Under the pieces are notes generated by a model. The model made no database searches. It had not been told where the DNA came from and saw nothing but the letters and a program-made list of their open reading frames with translations. The translations under genes were made by a program, and so were the position numbers. A DNA stretch of 64,000 nt from Jaltomata sinuosa. Its lineage: Eukaryota; Streptophyta; Magnoliopsida; Solanales; Solanaceae. This document shows, piece by piece, positions 11,157 to 22,540 of this stretch (positions are counted from its first letter, which is position 1; the number at the start of each line of letters is the position of its first letter). The DNA lies in contig QJPP01001832.1 in assembly GCA_003996215.1 (NCBI GenBank), forward strand, positions 186,001-250,000, written 5' to 3'.

Positions 11157-11535
11157 GATTCCTTCTCAATTGAAACTACATTGAGATACGGTTAGTGATC
11201 TTGAAATGCTAGAAAAGATGTTCTCCACCTTTTATGCCTTGAATGTGCTCCTACAACACTAATATCGAGAGAAAGGTTTCAAAAAGTATTCTAAATTGAT
11301 ATCTTATATTCTCGTGGATGAAAAAAACAATGATTTGCTAGTGAAAAATCATGAGAATTGACATACTGGCTCTACACCATTCGCTGATGTAATGAGGTAT
11401 ATGCCAACCATTCTAGGCATGGAAAAGGTTGTTGCCCTGATAGTGGTCGTGGTTGTGGTTATAGTTGTGATCATGGTCAAGGAAGAAATATTTTTATCAA
11501 AAGGAAAAGAGGAAGGATGATAAGCGCAAGTGGCT
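11157..11535 (+). pseudogene. Copia gag, C-terminal fragment
   Basis: The plus-strand frame contains SQLKLH, a stop, DTVSDLEMLEKMFSTFY and further RERGFKKYSKLIS-like sequence. This is the C-terminal half of the UBN2-type Copia gag (the conserved family pattern has EKTxSTFHxSNVLLQQQYRERGF). A Gly/Arg-type low-complexity stretch, now largely Val by frameshift (11440-11480), stands where the nucleic-acid-binding region is expected. Stops and frameshifts make it a pseudogene. It belongs with the fragment at 5706-5755 and is cut on the right by the F LTR. Confidence 0.7.
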
Positions 11536-13106
11536 TGATAAGCCCAAATTACACCTCCAAGAGAGATATAAAGAGATCACTCTCAAATATTGAACCCAAT
11601 CGAGAGTTGTGGTCGAATCCCATAGAGAATATGGTGAGAAATACGTCAATAGTTGTTATTTGACTGGAAGTCTTTACCTAGAGGTGGTTTAACAAGAAAA
11701 TTAAAAGTATCAATTTAATTGTATTTATCGGTAACCGATGTTTAAGAACTTGTTGTTGTATTCAATATGTGAGAAAAAAACTAGGATTATGTTCCCTATG
11801 ATTTCATAACAAAGTAGGTCTATATTATTAGTGATATATCCTGGTGATACACATGCGAAACTGGTGATTATAGTTCAACTAAAGCCTTCTGACCCAAATA
11901 AAATAATATCACTCAAAATCCTTTCGGTCTTCAAGTGTTTAAGTATTAAGTTATGTTAATGGTTTTGGGTTTATTTTCCTCGTGAGAGATCAAATAATTA
12001 GATGAGAGTTAAGAACCTCAAATATCCATTATTGATCCGTTTTCCTAATATATACTTCTTTTATCAAGAAAGTTAAGATTTATGGTGAGTTCTAACATTT
12101 GCAACCGCTAAAAAGCTATCTAAACGAAGATATTAATAATAAATGCATATTCACCATTCAAGAATCACTATTATCTTCAACCTACGTTCGTTATTCCATC
12201 ATAGTTCTCACAACCCTAGCTAAGTTTTTTAGATACTCATGATTGCAGGAATTAAATCAAAGGACATAGAAGAATTCATAATTATTAACTTACAAGAGAA
12301 GAGTAGTGAAAACTGAAGTATATTATCCAATCGATGATCAAACTATGTAGCAAAGTATCTAAGAACCAAGAAAGAAAGATAAATGTATGTTTGTAGCTCG
12401 AAAATGTTCAAAACAAATGAGTAATAATGTGTAATGTCAAAAAGAAACCCTAAAAAAAGTATTTATAGACATAAGATCCTATCCTAAACAAACTAGGAAA
12501 ACATGGTCGCGTCAGCACTCCATGGACCGTAATTCATAACTACCGTCCATAGTCTTCAAGATTCAACCATTCATTTGCTAAGTCAAACTAGGAACTACAG
12601 GTTTTTATGGGACAATTTACGATCTGTGCTTCTGAATTACAATCCATAAACTTGAACCGTAGTCTTGAGTTCCAAATTGCTTCTGCTCGAAACTCACATC
12701 TATGAGTGGCAGGAAGGACAATAGTTCTAGTTACACAGTCTATAAAAATGGTCATAGAATTAAGCTCTAATTTGTCACTCTGCAGGAACTTTTCTATGAT
12801 GGACAAAATGGTTCATTCTTTGCATCTACGGGCCATTAAATGAGCCGCCTTTTACACTATAATTTGTTAAGCTTGAGATCATGTTCTATGATTAACAGGA
12901 TGGTTCATAGTTTGATACTACCATCCATCATTCTCTTTTATGGGTCCAGACTTAGCAATTTTCAGCTTAAACACAAGTTTTTTACTCACGACCTCATTTT
13001 CCTGCACATAAACACAAAAACTATCATATCTAATAAAAACACACTTAAGAACTAAAAAATCCTTCATTAAAAAATGATGAGAGTGTCGTGAAATCCTAGC
13101 ACATTA
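11536..13106 (-). mobile_element. 3' LTR of family F element
   Basis: Starts TGATAAGCCCAAATTACACC and ends with CACATTA (expected CACATCA). On its right is a purine tract in minus sense (CCCTCAACTTAAAA, 13110-13123) followed by CTTGTCCTCAAGCAA. That makes this the 3' LTR of a minus-strand element. A TATA box is at 12460-12469 and its upstream array at 12500-12930. The LTR lies in the Copia gag; left flank TGGCT. The 5' LTR partner is not found on the right (expected near 33 kb). Confidence 0.8.
12460..12930 (-). promoter_or_regulatory. U3 promoter: TATA box plus ATGGACCGT word array
   Basis: GTATTTATAG at 12460-12469 reads CTATAAATAC in element sense. Upstream of it (12500-12930) are words such as TGGACCGTAAT, ACCGTCCATAG, ACGATCTGTG, ATCCATAAACTTGAACCGT and ACTACCATCC, mixing both polarities of the same core. 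Confidence 0.65.
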
Positions 13107-14570
13107 ACACCCTCAACTTAAAATCTTTTCTTGTCCTCAAGCAACTAAAACAAGACTCTCTATCACGACGCTTATGCATCCGAAAACTAGGAAATCTATG
13201 ATAGTTACATGAACACTTGGCAACACACATTTGCAACACTTTATCCGTCCCTTTTATTTAAAACATAAGTTCATAATTCAGAGCATCTCAAGATAACAGT
13301 GAAGGATCAAAGAATTACATTATGCTATTGACAGACGACTATCCATACACTAGTGATACATAACTTTCACAGATAGCAATTAGACAATGCCACCGTAGTA
13401 CCCTCATAGATCAAAGAACAACCCTCACACATTTATTCAAGTACGATTGGGATGGTATAAATAAGTGCACTCACACTTAGAAAGAAGTTCAAATATTTCA
13501 CGTAAACATACCATAGGTTTGCCCTTATTTTCTATGCTTCTATCATTAGAAGGTCAGATTAGGATCACTATATGACTTTGTTTGGCTTGTAATATAGGCT
13601 TGGGATGGGTATGGTAGATTTGGATAAGTGACTCAACCCTCCTTGAACACTACACTATTTCTTCATTTTATTTCTCAACCATTTTCTTCCCCTCCCTTCT
13701 TTTCTTCCCACATAACCCGAGTGTGGTTTCATTCCTAACTTATGACTATATTTATTTTTGTGTTGCAATTTTATTCTGAATATTTGTTTCTCTTTTTTTC
13801 TTTTCAAACTTACCACACCCTTTTTATTCAATCAGTTCCTTCCTTTTCCTACCCTAATTTCCACTTCATTTCCAACTTTAGCCACCCTTATCTAAGGCGT
13901 TTTACCTAAGTTGAAGCCTAGTTTTGAAGGAGGGACTGGGACAAAATAGGGGTTTACTTAGAAGAATATGGGATGATAGTCTAGCAAATCAAAGAAAAGT
14001 CTAAGGCTCAAAATAGGGATCTAGGGACTATGTACGTCATTTGGTGTGTCATTTTAGGTCTGAGTGGGATTTAATAAAAAAGGCCCATGATCCTTTCTTA
14101 ACCAAACTATCCTACGACAGTATCAAGACTAATCAGACAAGTTCTAGATTGTACACAAAACATAAGAACAAAAGTAGAGTACCTCACACACACATGGCAG
14201 AGAGTTCTATAATCAACCACCAGTTACTCAGTTAGTATACTAACTTAGCTACAATCATTAGTATCTGTAAGAAAATTTCAAAAATTAGAGTAACCGGTCA
14301 ACATATCAAGCAATGAAGCACATTCCAAAAATTTGGAGGTGTATCAAATTCATACAAAAAAATGCTTAAGTGTGTAGGTTTCTAACATGTTGAAGTCTTT
14401 ATAACTTTATTCTACCTAAAAGACAAAGAAAACATAAATTCTATCCTAAAAATACTGGTTCAACAGAAATAAAACATCCTTTAGAAAAGAATACAAACTT
14501 AAAAACCGAAGGACCCATACAGACATAGCCCCCACCCCACTGAAAAAGTTTTGCATTATCCCCAATGCAC
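13107..14570 (-). other. Family F 3' noncoding module with polypurine tract
   Basis: In minus sense this lies between the ORF and the 3' LTR. It shares landmarks with the B and A elements: CTTGTCCTCAAGCAA (13129-13143), a TAGCCACCC block near 13880, GGCCCATGATCCTTTC (14083-14098), CAAGTTCTAGATTG (14138-14151) and a CCCCAATGCACT block near 14560. No ORF here is credible; the 64-71 residue frames at 12840 and 14041 on plus are chance. Confidence 0.7.
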
Positions 14571-14576
14571 TAAAAA

Positions 14577-15003
14577 TTATAAAGACATGGGAGGAAGGAA
14601 CTCACATGTGGTGCTTACGTGCTGGTGTACAGTGTCGTAGATGGGGTTATAGGTGCAACTCCCATGGTATAAGTGGCAATAGAGCCCATGGCTGATGCAC
14701 CCAAACTCTAGTCTAAAGAAGCTTTTGCACCCCTCAGGTTCCATACTCAAGGAAGCCCCAATGTCACCCACACTCTCGAAATCCAATCTAGAGAGTTGCA
14801 GAGCTTCCAATTGACTTCTCTCCTCCTCCTTTCTCTCTTTCTTCCTTATATTTTTCTCTCTCTTAGCAGCGCTCTTCTTAGCATCCTCATCATTATCCTC
14901 TCTAACTCATTTCCTCTCAGCACGTGGGGGTGAATCACTCAACAAGTCAACTAAGAGCCTATCCACCTCTGTAGCCATATGCAAGTCTGCTAAAATATCA
15001 TTA
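14577..15003 (-). pseudogene. C-terminal part of family F plant-transposon-type ORF
   Basis: Minus-strand frames read HMATEVDRLLVDLLSDSP near 14985-14930. They are followed by a Lys/Arg/Glu-rich stretch (KKSAAKREKN and KEEERSQLEALQLSR) and then a less ordered tail ending at 14577. This acidic and then charged helical C-terminus is typical of the long ORFs annotated as putative plant transposon proteins in LTR-bounded plant elements. A nonsense codon and a frame change break it. It is separated from the rest of its ORF (16324-16640 and 31606-33060) by the organelle-like stretch and the B composite. Confidence 0.55.
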
Positions 15004-16320
15004 AAAATGAGAGCGTAGTGAAGAAAATGTCTTTCGTGCAAGCTTTTTTGCTTCTTGCGTCCTTAAAAGTAAAAAGGGGCTCTTCGACCAAGAAGGAATT
15101 ATGGTAGGAAGGCCGACCACTATATAAGTCGCCATTCATCAAGGAAAGAAGCAAGCTACATTTTTATCCTTCTTCCTGTTAGTCTAGAGATTGAAAGGAA
15201 ACTGAAAAAAGGATACTTTATAGAATATGAATATGCCAGGCCCGCGTCTTCCATCAGTCTAGAGAATACGAGTCTTTCAAAGGGTCGGGAAGATCCCAAA
15301 TCTAAGAATGCATACATGGGAACTTTAGAAGCTTCACAGCTTCCTCCACGGGTGAATATAGTCTACTAGACTAGCCAATAAAGAGTGACATAGACTATAT
15401 TCTAGGTTATTTAGAAGGGCTTCATATAGTTTTGGGGTGTAACATTGTGGTTGTTCCCTCTCCTTTAAGTCAAGTGACTTCGTACTTATCCTTACCGAGT
15501 CAATTCTCTGTGACCTCCCACCGTTCATGAACATTCCTTGTTTCTCACAAGAATGGCTCCTCAGGGGAGGAGTAGAAGAGTTGGTCCACTTTGGACAACT
15601 TGCTTGTGCCTGATGTTACCTTCTGTAGGACCTCTATCCCTGAAGTGAAGAAAGAGAATCAAGAACAAGAGGTTGTCCTCTCCTTACATTCAAGTTTCTG
15701 CTCCTCTCCCAAATCATTAGTTCTGCAACTACTACCGTGGTTGTTGCCCACAGGGTCAAGCCAAGCCCTGACCCGCATAAAATAGAATTCATATCTCCTT
15801 CGTCTTGTCAATAATGGAGGGGAACTGGACTCTGCCTCTTCTATTACATTTATATTACATTACGGAGCAGTCCATTCCCGTCATGATTGATCCACGCCCT
15901 AGAATAGTGCCCGACTTGCTTAGCAACCAAAGCTAGCTTACTAAGGTAGTTTACTTTTGCATTTTGAAAAAAGAAGGAAAAGACATTTTTCCTCGCCGTT
16001 TGCTTCCGATGAAGGTAAATAGTCAAAAAGGTTCCTCGTAGAGTGCGAGCATTGAGGATTTAATCAAAACAAAGAGAGAGGATTGGAAACTTGACTGTGA
16101 GGAAAGAGGCATATATCCTTTTTTTGTAAAGAGAGAGGGCTACTTCATGAGCCTCTACTAATAATCGAAAAGTCCATGAATAAGATCTATACATCTCGAT
16201 CAAAAAAGAATCAAGAGAAAAAGAAAGATTCAGAATTGATCAATAGATTTCTCGAAACAAATGAAAAGGAAATGAAAGAAGTAACATAAATCATGTTTCA
16301 ACTAAGCCTTATCGAGGACT
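15004..16320. other. Organelle-like insert, identity uncertain
   Basis: This stretch differs from its surroundings. It has more even base composition, no Athila-type landmarks and phrases such as GCTTAGCAACCAAAGCTAGC and TTCCTCGCCGTTTGCTTCCG. It looks like plant mitochondrial or plastid intergenic DNA. A plus-strand frame to about 16290 is Lys-rich (KKNQEKKKDSELINRFLET) and looks like an organellar protein tail, which I cannot name. It sits between two parts of the family F ORF, as expected for a nuclear organelle-DNA insert. Alternatives are an unrelated filler sequence or a divergent part of the F element. No intact gene is visible. Confidence 0.35.
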
Positions 16321-16323
16321 TTC

Positions 16324-16640
16324 TTAAACAGGAAAAATAGGCACCAACCTAGCCTGTACTGTATCAATGTTAGAATGAGCCTTGAAAAGCTTGGCAAGGA
16401 TGGAGTTAAGATCAGGGGCGGTCATAAACTTTAGACTCTCGTTTACCCTTATTTCTATCCCATCAAGAAAGACATTAACCTGTGCAATTGACTGAAGTAC
16501 ATGCATAAGGACTATCTTAATAGCCTTCCGGACGAAGGACATTAGCTAACTAGCAAAATGTTCAATATGTTTCTCAGCTTGTTCAGCCCGTTAGGGCACT
16601 ACTCGAAAACTATCCCTAGTGAAAGCATATATCGAGGTTG
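16324..16640 (-). pseudogene. Middle part of family F plant-transposon-type ORF
   Basis: The minus-strand frame runs from the edge of the B composite to a stop near 16326, with two internal stops. The readable part is 72 residues starting MSFVRKAIKIVLMHVLQ and ending VQARLVPIFPV. Its helical, heptad-like pattern suits the coiled region that follows the conserved domain in such ORFs. The frame is continuous with that at 31606-31692 if the composite and one five-base duplicate are discounted, which shows that one ORF was split by the insertion. Confidence 0.6.
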
Positions 16641-18203
16641 TGATACGCCCAAATTACACATCACTTAACAAGTATAATCAGTTGTTGTCAAATATAGAAT
16701 CCAACAAAGATTAGGGTCGAATCCTATAGAGAATATAGTGAAAATTAAGTCGTTAGCATTAAGTGACTAAAAATCTATGATTTCCAGAAAAATGGGGGTT
16801 TATAATAAGTAACTTGAAATCAATGTGTGACTTGTTTTGGTAGCAAATAACACTCAAATAACAATTTGAATAAGTAGAGAAAGAAAACTAGGGATGTGTT
16901 CACCATGGCTTTATAACAATTTCGGGTTACCGTCAGTAACGGATTCACTTCGTACAACTAGTGTAAGGCAATTGAATTCAAATGTACGCCTAAACGTTTC
17001 TCAACAAAATTAGGCAATCTTCCCTTCAATTCATTCAAACATGAAAAGATAAAAGTAAGAAACTCAATTTTAGCCTCAAGTATATTAATCTCGCTAGAGC
17101 ATTACTCATTAGACGGAGGTTAGAAACTCCCAATCCTCATTGTTAAACCTTTTTCTCGGGTTTTAACCTCTTATTTCAAGCAAGTCAAACCTACGGCTTG
17201 TTCTAATGTTTTCAACCATTAGAAATATGTAAAAATTAAAGGATAACAACACAATAGTGTATACAGTATGAATCCAATACCAAATCAACCCTATGTCATT
17301 ATTTCACCATGGATCCCATAACCCTAGTTGTGGGAGTTAGCCACTCGTGAGTTTCGAAAAGAAAGAAGTAATAATATTCATAAATAGAAGATTTTTTTTA
17401 CAATAGATGAAAACAACTTGGATTCTTCACTAAAACTTATCAACAATTCCAAAAATAATGATTCTCTTGAAAAGTAGCGTATGTTTGTCGCTATATGCGT
17501 TCAAAAGTGAAGGAAAAAATATCCCATGATGAGTAATAATATTTCAACCCTAATACTTGGTATTTATAGTTGTCCAGAAAATTTAAATCGAAAAATAGAC
17601 TCGGACTTTCTACCTCAACTGTGACTGGTTGGCTGATGAATCATTACGCTTGTGATGACTTATCACAACTTGCAGTAAGCTGATATTTTTGCCCAGCCTG
17701 ATGAGTTTTCAGGTAAATCATTGATCCTGTGATGACTTACTCGTAAATAGTGGTAAGTCGTTAAGCCTGTGATGACTTGCTGGTATATTGTGGTAAGTCG
17801 TCAATCCTGTGATGACTTACATAAGTCATCGGGCCTATTATGACTTGTCACTTGATTCGTCACCTTGAGCAGCCTTGACTGGTTGGCTTGACGATTGGTG
17901 TGATGACTTGTCACAGCCTTGACGACTCATCAGGGGAGTCGTCACACTAACCAGTGAACTTCCTTCTTCTTCCTTAGCTTGACAGTTAGTGTGACGACTC
18001 TTCAAAGCCTTGAAAATTCATCAGGGGAGTCGTCACACTAACCAGAAGAGCTCCTTAGTGTCAAAAATTCATCCTTTTTAGTCTTGGTATACTTTCCCTG
18101 CACTTTAAACATAAACACCATCAAATCTAACAACAGTTGCTTGAAAACTTGCATCTATTCTAGGCAAAAGGAGTCAAATATGTCATAGAATATAGGCACA
18201 TCA
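16641..18203 (-). mobile_element. Family B LTR 1 (leftmost)
   Basis: Begins TGATACGCCCAAATTACAC and ends GCACATCA (1563 bp). It carries the conserved hairpin region near 17313-17334, a TATA box at 17560-17570 and the word array 17590-18050. It is bordered on the right by the purine tract (minus sense). Confidence 0.9.
17560..18050 (-). promoter_or_regulatory. U3 promoter: TATA box plus GATGACTTGTCAC word array
   Basis: GTATTTATAG at 17560-17569 (CTATAAATAC in sense). Upstream lie many variants of TGTGATGACTTGTCAC, TGATGACTTGCTGGTA and GGGGAGTCGTCACACTAACCAG. The equivalent arrays are at 23520-23915 and 31000-31445 in the other two LTRs, where the words match in order but differ in detail. 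In LTR 2 the TATA box itself is damaged (TATTTTCAG near 23465). Confidence 0.7.
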
Positions 18204-19660
18204 ATACCCTCAACTTTGAAAGTTCTCTTGTCCTCAATAAATATAACAACACAAATAGAATAGAAGACTCAACTAAAGGAAACACACAACAGATCTATAG
18301 CAATCCATAGCATTCATCATATTTACCAAATTTATCCACCCACCTCAAATTCCAAAGTATTTGAAATGCTAACTAGTAGGGATCCAAGAATGTCATTACA
18401 ATGTGATTGAGAAACTTGCATACACACACAATAGTTATCCTAACAGTCAGTAGACGACAATGCTTTTCCCATTCCCTCACTACAAAGAAGTCCCACACAC
18501 AAGATTTGGGACTGAGTCAGCTACACTCACACTCATAAAAGATTTCAAATAATATGCACATACGATACTATAGGCTTGTCCATGCTATTCCATTTCAGTT
18601 CTTTAGACAGTCGATCAGGATTACTACAGGACTTGTTTCAACTTTTAATGAGGCTTTAGGTGCACGTAGGCTACATTTGTGGAATAGTGACTAAACCCTC
18701 CTTGGAACCACCAACCTACTATTTCCACTCAAGCTTATTCAACCCTCTTTTATTTACCTTTGATCCCCTTTTTCTTAGCTACAGGTACGGTCATCTTATA
18801 ACTTGACTACTTTTTTCCTTTCTTTTTCTTTTTTTTGTTATGCACACACCTGTCCTTTTTTTATTCTATCAACAAACAATCTTTAGACACCCCATTTCAC
18901 TTATCATATACCTCTACAATAGCCACCCTCAACTTAGGCTAATTGCCTGAGTTTAGGTGAACGATATTCAAGGAAGGACCTGGGCTAAAACAGAGATTCA
19001 AGTTAAACATGGGAGGGTGAAAGGTTATCGAAAGAACAAGGATTACTTCGGCTCAAATAGGGATCAAGGAGTTATTCATGTTTGGAAGGATTTTTAGGCT
19101 AAGTGGAATTCACATAAAAAGGGCATGTGATCCTTTCCTAAACAACTGACTTTGAACTTCATAGAATAGACCAGGCAAGTTCTAGATGCATGCACATAGT
19201 AAGAATTTATCAAAATGTGCTCACACACACTTGACAAAGAAACATATCTCTACCAACCATTACAATAAATGTTTGGCTTAAGCAAAGTTACCACAATCAC
19301 ATGAAATCAATGACATTCAGTGATCCAGTACAGTTAACTGTTCCAAACATATGGACAAAACCAAACATTTGGAGGGGCTTCTTTTTATAACAAAATACCA
19401 TGATTGCTCCAAAATCATCTTGTTTCCTTTAGACATTACACAATAAAACCACAACACAAAATTATAAAACAATCTAAACATGTTGGTTCTACAATATAGC
19501 ACACCGGAGGGAAAAGAAAAACGACAACAAAAACCATCGATGGTGATAGACTCGCAGGTATCCCAACACCCTCAACTTAGACTCATGTATTGTCCCCAAT
19601 GAATACATGTGAAAGCTAAAACTGTGAGAGAAAGGAATACATGTGAACCCCTTAGGCCTC
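18204..19660 (-). other. 3' noncoding module of B internal unit 1
   Basis: Purine tract (minus sense) at 18205-18220, then landmarks shared with F, A and the 8.4-kb copy. These are TTGTCCTCAA near 18228, TAGCCACCCTCAACTTAGGC (18921-18940), GGGCATGTGATCCTTTCC (19120-19137), CAAGTTCTAGATGCATGCAC (19175-19194), AGCACACCGGAGGGA (19498-19512) and CATTGTCCCCAATG-like sequence near 19587. There is no coding sequence. Confidence 0.75.
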
Positions 19661-22345
19661 AAATTCTAGTATGATGTTAGAGACCATTGGGTTTTCCGAG
19701 GCAGGAGCAGTCTCTGGAATAGGTGCAAGCGTCATCAGCTAGTTAGGCTCTAAATTTCTGTTATCTCAGCTCCTCAGCTATTCGAGATAGCTTCTTCACT
19801 CTTTCTAACTCTTTTTCTTCTTTAGTTATCTTACGTTGTTTTCTTTTTCTTGATTTGTTCTCACTAATTTTTTCTATGGGTTTCTCTTTATTCGATTCAA
19901 AAATCATCATGATAAGGTCTTAACAACAACCCTTTTTTCAATATGCACTTTTATAACAGCTTTATCAATAACATTAACAATCGAGACCACACCCATGTCT
20001 CTCAGTTACTTCATCAACTGGCACACATTGAACTTGACTAATTTATTGTTCAGTCTTAATATAAATTCATTTCTCTCCATGTCAACCAACACTCTTCCAA
20101 TAGCTAAAAATGGCCTTCCCAAAAGTATGGGTACTTCAAAATCCACTTTGCAATCCAAGATTACAGAGTCAGCAGGAAATATAAGCTGTCCTACCTTAAA
20201 TAGCATATCATATAATATTCCCCACTGGTTGTTTTACTAAATGATCGGCCATCAATAGCCCTATGGTAGTCATTTTGGGGGATCCCAATCCCAACTGTCT
20301 ATAGATTGCTAGCGGCATCAAGTTGATGCTCACACCAAGATCACATAATGCTTTGTCAAAATTAAACTCTTTAATGGTACAAGGGATAGTAAAAGTACTC
20401 GGATCCTCCTTCTTTTTGACTAACGACCTCGACTAGTTTGCAATACAGTGGTGAAGGTTATCTTCCAGCTCAAAACTTACCGACCTCTTTTTGGTAATCA
20501 ATTCCTTCATGAACTTGGCATATTCAGGCATTTTCTCAAGAGCATCCACCAGTGGGATATTCACCAATATCTGCTTGAGCATGGATATGAACTTGTGGAA
20601 CATGCCATCTTTCACCTTTTTCTTCACCCGCTGTGGAAACAGAGAAGGATGCCTATGTATCTGCGTTGGAAGTTTTTCAACTTCCTTACTTTTCTCCTTA
20701 AGCACTGGGCGGTATCCTACATCAGAGTAGATTTTTCGACTTTTGGGTCATCACTCTTTCTTGGCCTGCAGGCACACCCATATTCTCTTCAACATCAATA
20801 TCATCATCTTCTATCTCACAGTCATCAGCAACATCATCAATCTGGGTCTGAACTATCGAATGTGGTTCTGATAAAGTTTTGCCACTCCTTGAGTGATTGC
20901 AATGCAACTCCCATCATTTGTTGCATTTTGTATGGTATCACTGGGCAAAGTACCATTCTTCCACTGATTTATATCCGCCGATAGTTGCCCCATCTGATGC
21001 TCTAACTGTTTAATAGAAGTGGACTGTAAGTCCACCAGTTGAGTCAATTAATACAACTCACTCTTCATCTATTTTACCCTAAAGTCAGTAGATTCCACCT
21101 TTAGCAGAACATTGGTCAACATGGCTTCAACTTTGGAAGTCCCTAAATCAGAGCCAGCTCTGTCCAGATTTCCAGGTGGTACATACAAGCCACCCCTACC
21201 ATTTTTGTTGTTCCAGTTTCCTTGCTCACGATATTTATAGCCAGACTTATCATAATAGTTATCTTATTGATAGTTTGAACCTTTGTTTTGTTGGCCATTG
21301 GCCTAGAAATCCCCCATATGGTTATGTAAATAGTTGGCTTCTTCTTCAGACTTAGACTCAACTTCTTTACCTTGGGAACCAACAACTTTCTCCTTATCAA
21401 TACCATCCTCCAACAAATTCTTTCTTAGTAGGTTGATCTGTATTTTTAAGTGGGCCATGTCTTGATCCCTCTCTTCTTTATTCTTGTACTATTCAACTGA
21501 CATACCAATGGCATAAAGACTGTTAGCAACTTCTGAGTGTCGGTATGACAAGCTCTATTTGTCTTGGTGAGTCAATCCAAGATAGTTGTGGCCTCAATAA
21601 ATGTAAGCCCCATGAATGCTCCTCCTGCAACATTATCATGTGTCAGCTTGGTAGCTGAATTTAGAGACATGTAGAACGTCTGTATCAAGAATTCATCCCT
21701 CAACTGATGGTTTGGGAACTAAGTCAGCTTCTTCTTAACTCGTAACCAAATTTCATGTAAGGCTTCATGTGGTTTCTGAATGAAGTTACTAATATCATCC
21801 CTCAACTGTAACATCATGGAAGGAGGAAAGAACCTTTCTAGGAAATCTCCTTTCAGCTCACTCCAGTTTGTTATAGAATCAGGTGTCAACTTGGTCAACC
21901 ATAATGCTGCCTCATCAGACAAAGACAACGAAAATAATCTTAGTCGGTTAGCATCCTGACTTACTCCTAGATGTTCAAAGGACTTGCAGATTCCAACAAA
22001 GTTCATCAAGTGCCTATTGGGATTGTCACTAGCCACTTCTCTAAAATGACCTTTTAAATTCAGCAATTGTATCATAGTGCTGGTGACATTGAACTTCGCA
22101 CCAGGTGCTAATGCGGGAGAACAATAGCCCTAATAGCACCCACTCTATCCAGGTCAAAATCATCGTCGTCATCTATAGCAAAAGGCCTCTGATGTTGATG
22201 ACCTCGACCTATATTTCATTTCCCTTGATTGGTTGGGGCAACATTATCAATATTATATGCCTCAACATCATTATTATCGTTATTCAAGTTCTATTGGGTT
22301 GCAACAACCCTTGTTGTTTTACGTTGTTACGCATTCATATTTAGC
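19661..22345 (-). pseudogene. gag-protease polyprotein, B internal unit 1, broken
   Basis: Minus-strand order, N to C: a degraded leader (to about 22080), the Athila-type gag core (21719-22075, with MIQLLNLKG, an RLFSLSLSDEAALWL motif and FFPPSMMLQLRDD), a degraded middle (21143-21406), a linker with an ITTRSGKT-type relic near 20880 and DDVADDCE, the PFPQR-type block (20433-20705), the protease and a Lys/Arg-rich tail (KSRKRKQRK, about 19840). The protease has DLGVS instead of DLGAS near 20330-20345, and its VILDCKVDFEVP and LLGRP lie at 20006-20206. Stops and frameshifts separate the pieces. No reverse transcriptase or integrase lies between the tail and the 3' noncoding module. Confidence 0.8.
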
Positions 22346-22515
22346 CTCAAAGTTTTTGCAAGCTCGGGGTCATATGGTAAGATTATGTCACCCGAGCATC
22401 GGGTACTTGGCATGCACACAGCTTTACCCTGTAGTCACAGAAATAACAAATAAAAGAAAAATTAGGAAATATAACTAAGAGTCAAATAAACATACCAGAC
22501 TTAATAGATAACCGT

Positions 22516-22536
22516 ATTCCCCGACAATGGCACCAA
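22516..22536 (-). other. Primer-binding site, tRNA-Asp type, degenerate
   Basis: ATTCCCCGACAATGGCACCA on plus is, in element sense, TGGTGCCATTGTCGGGGAAT. It matches the tRNA-Asp site TGGCGCCGTTGCCGGGG except at CpG-type positions. It lies four bases from the LTR. Confidence 0.8.
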
Positions 22537-22540
22537 AATT

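Noticed and set aside
20448..20984. 178-residue plus-strand ORF
   Set aside because: It lies antisense to the gag-protease linker of B unit 1; no recognisable domain, and the equivalent frame is broken in unit 2.
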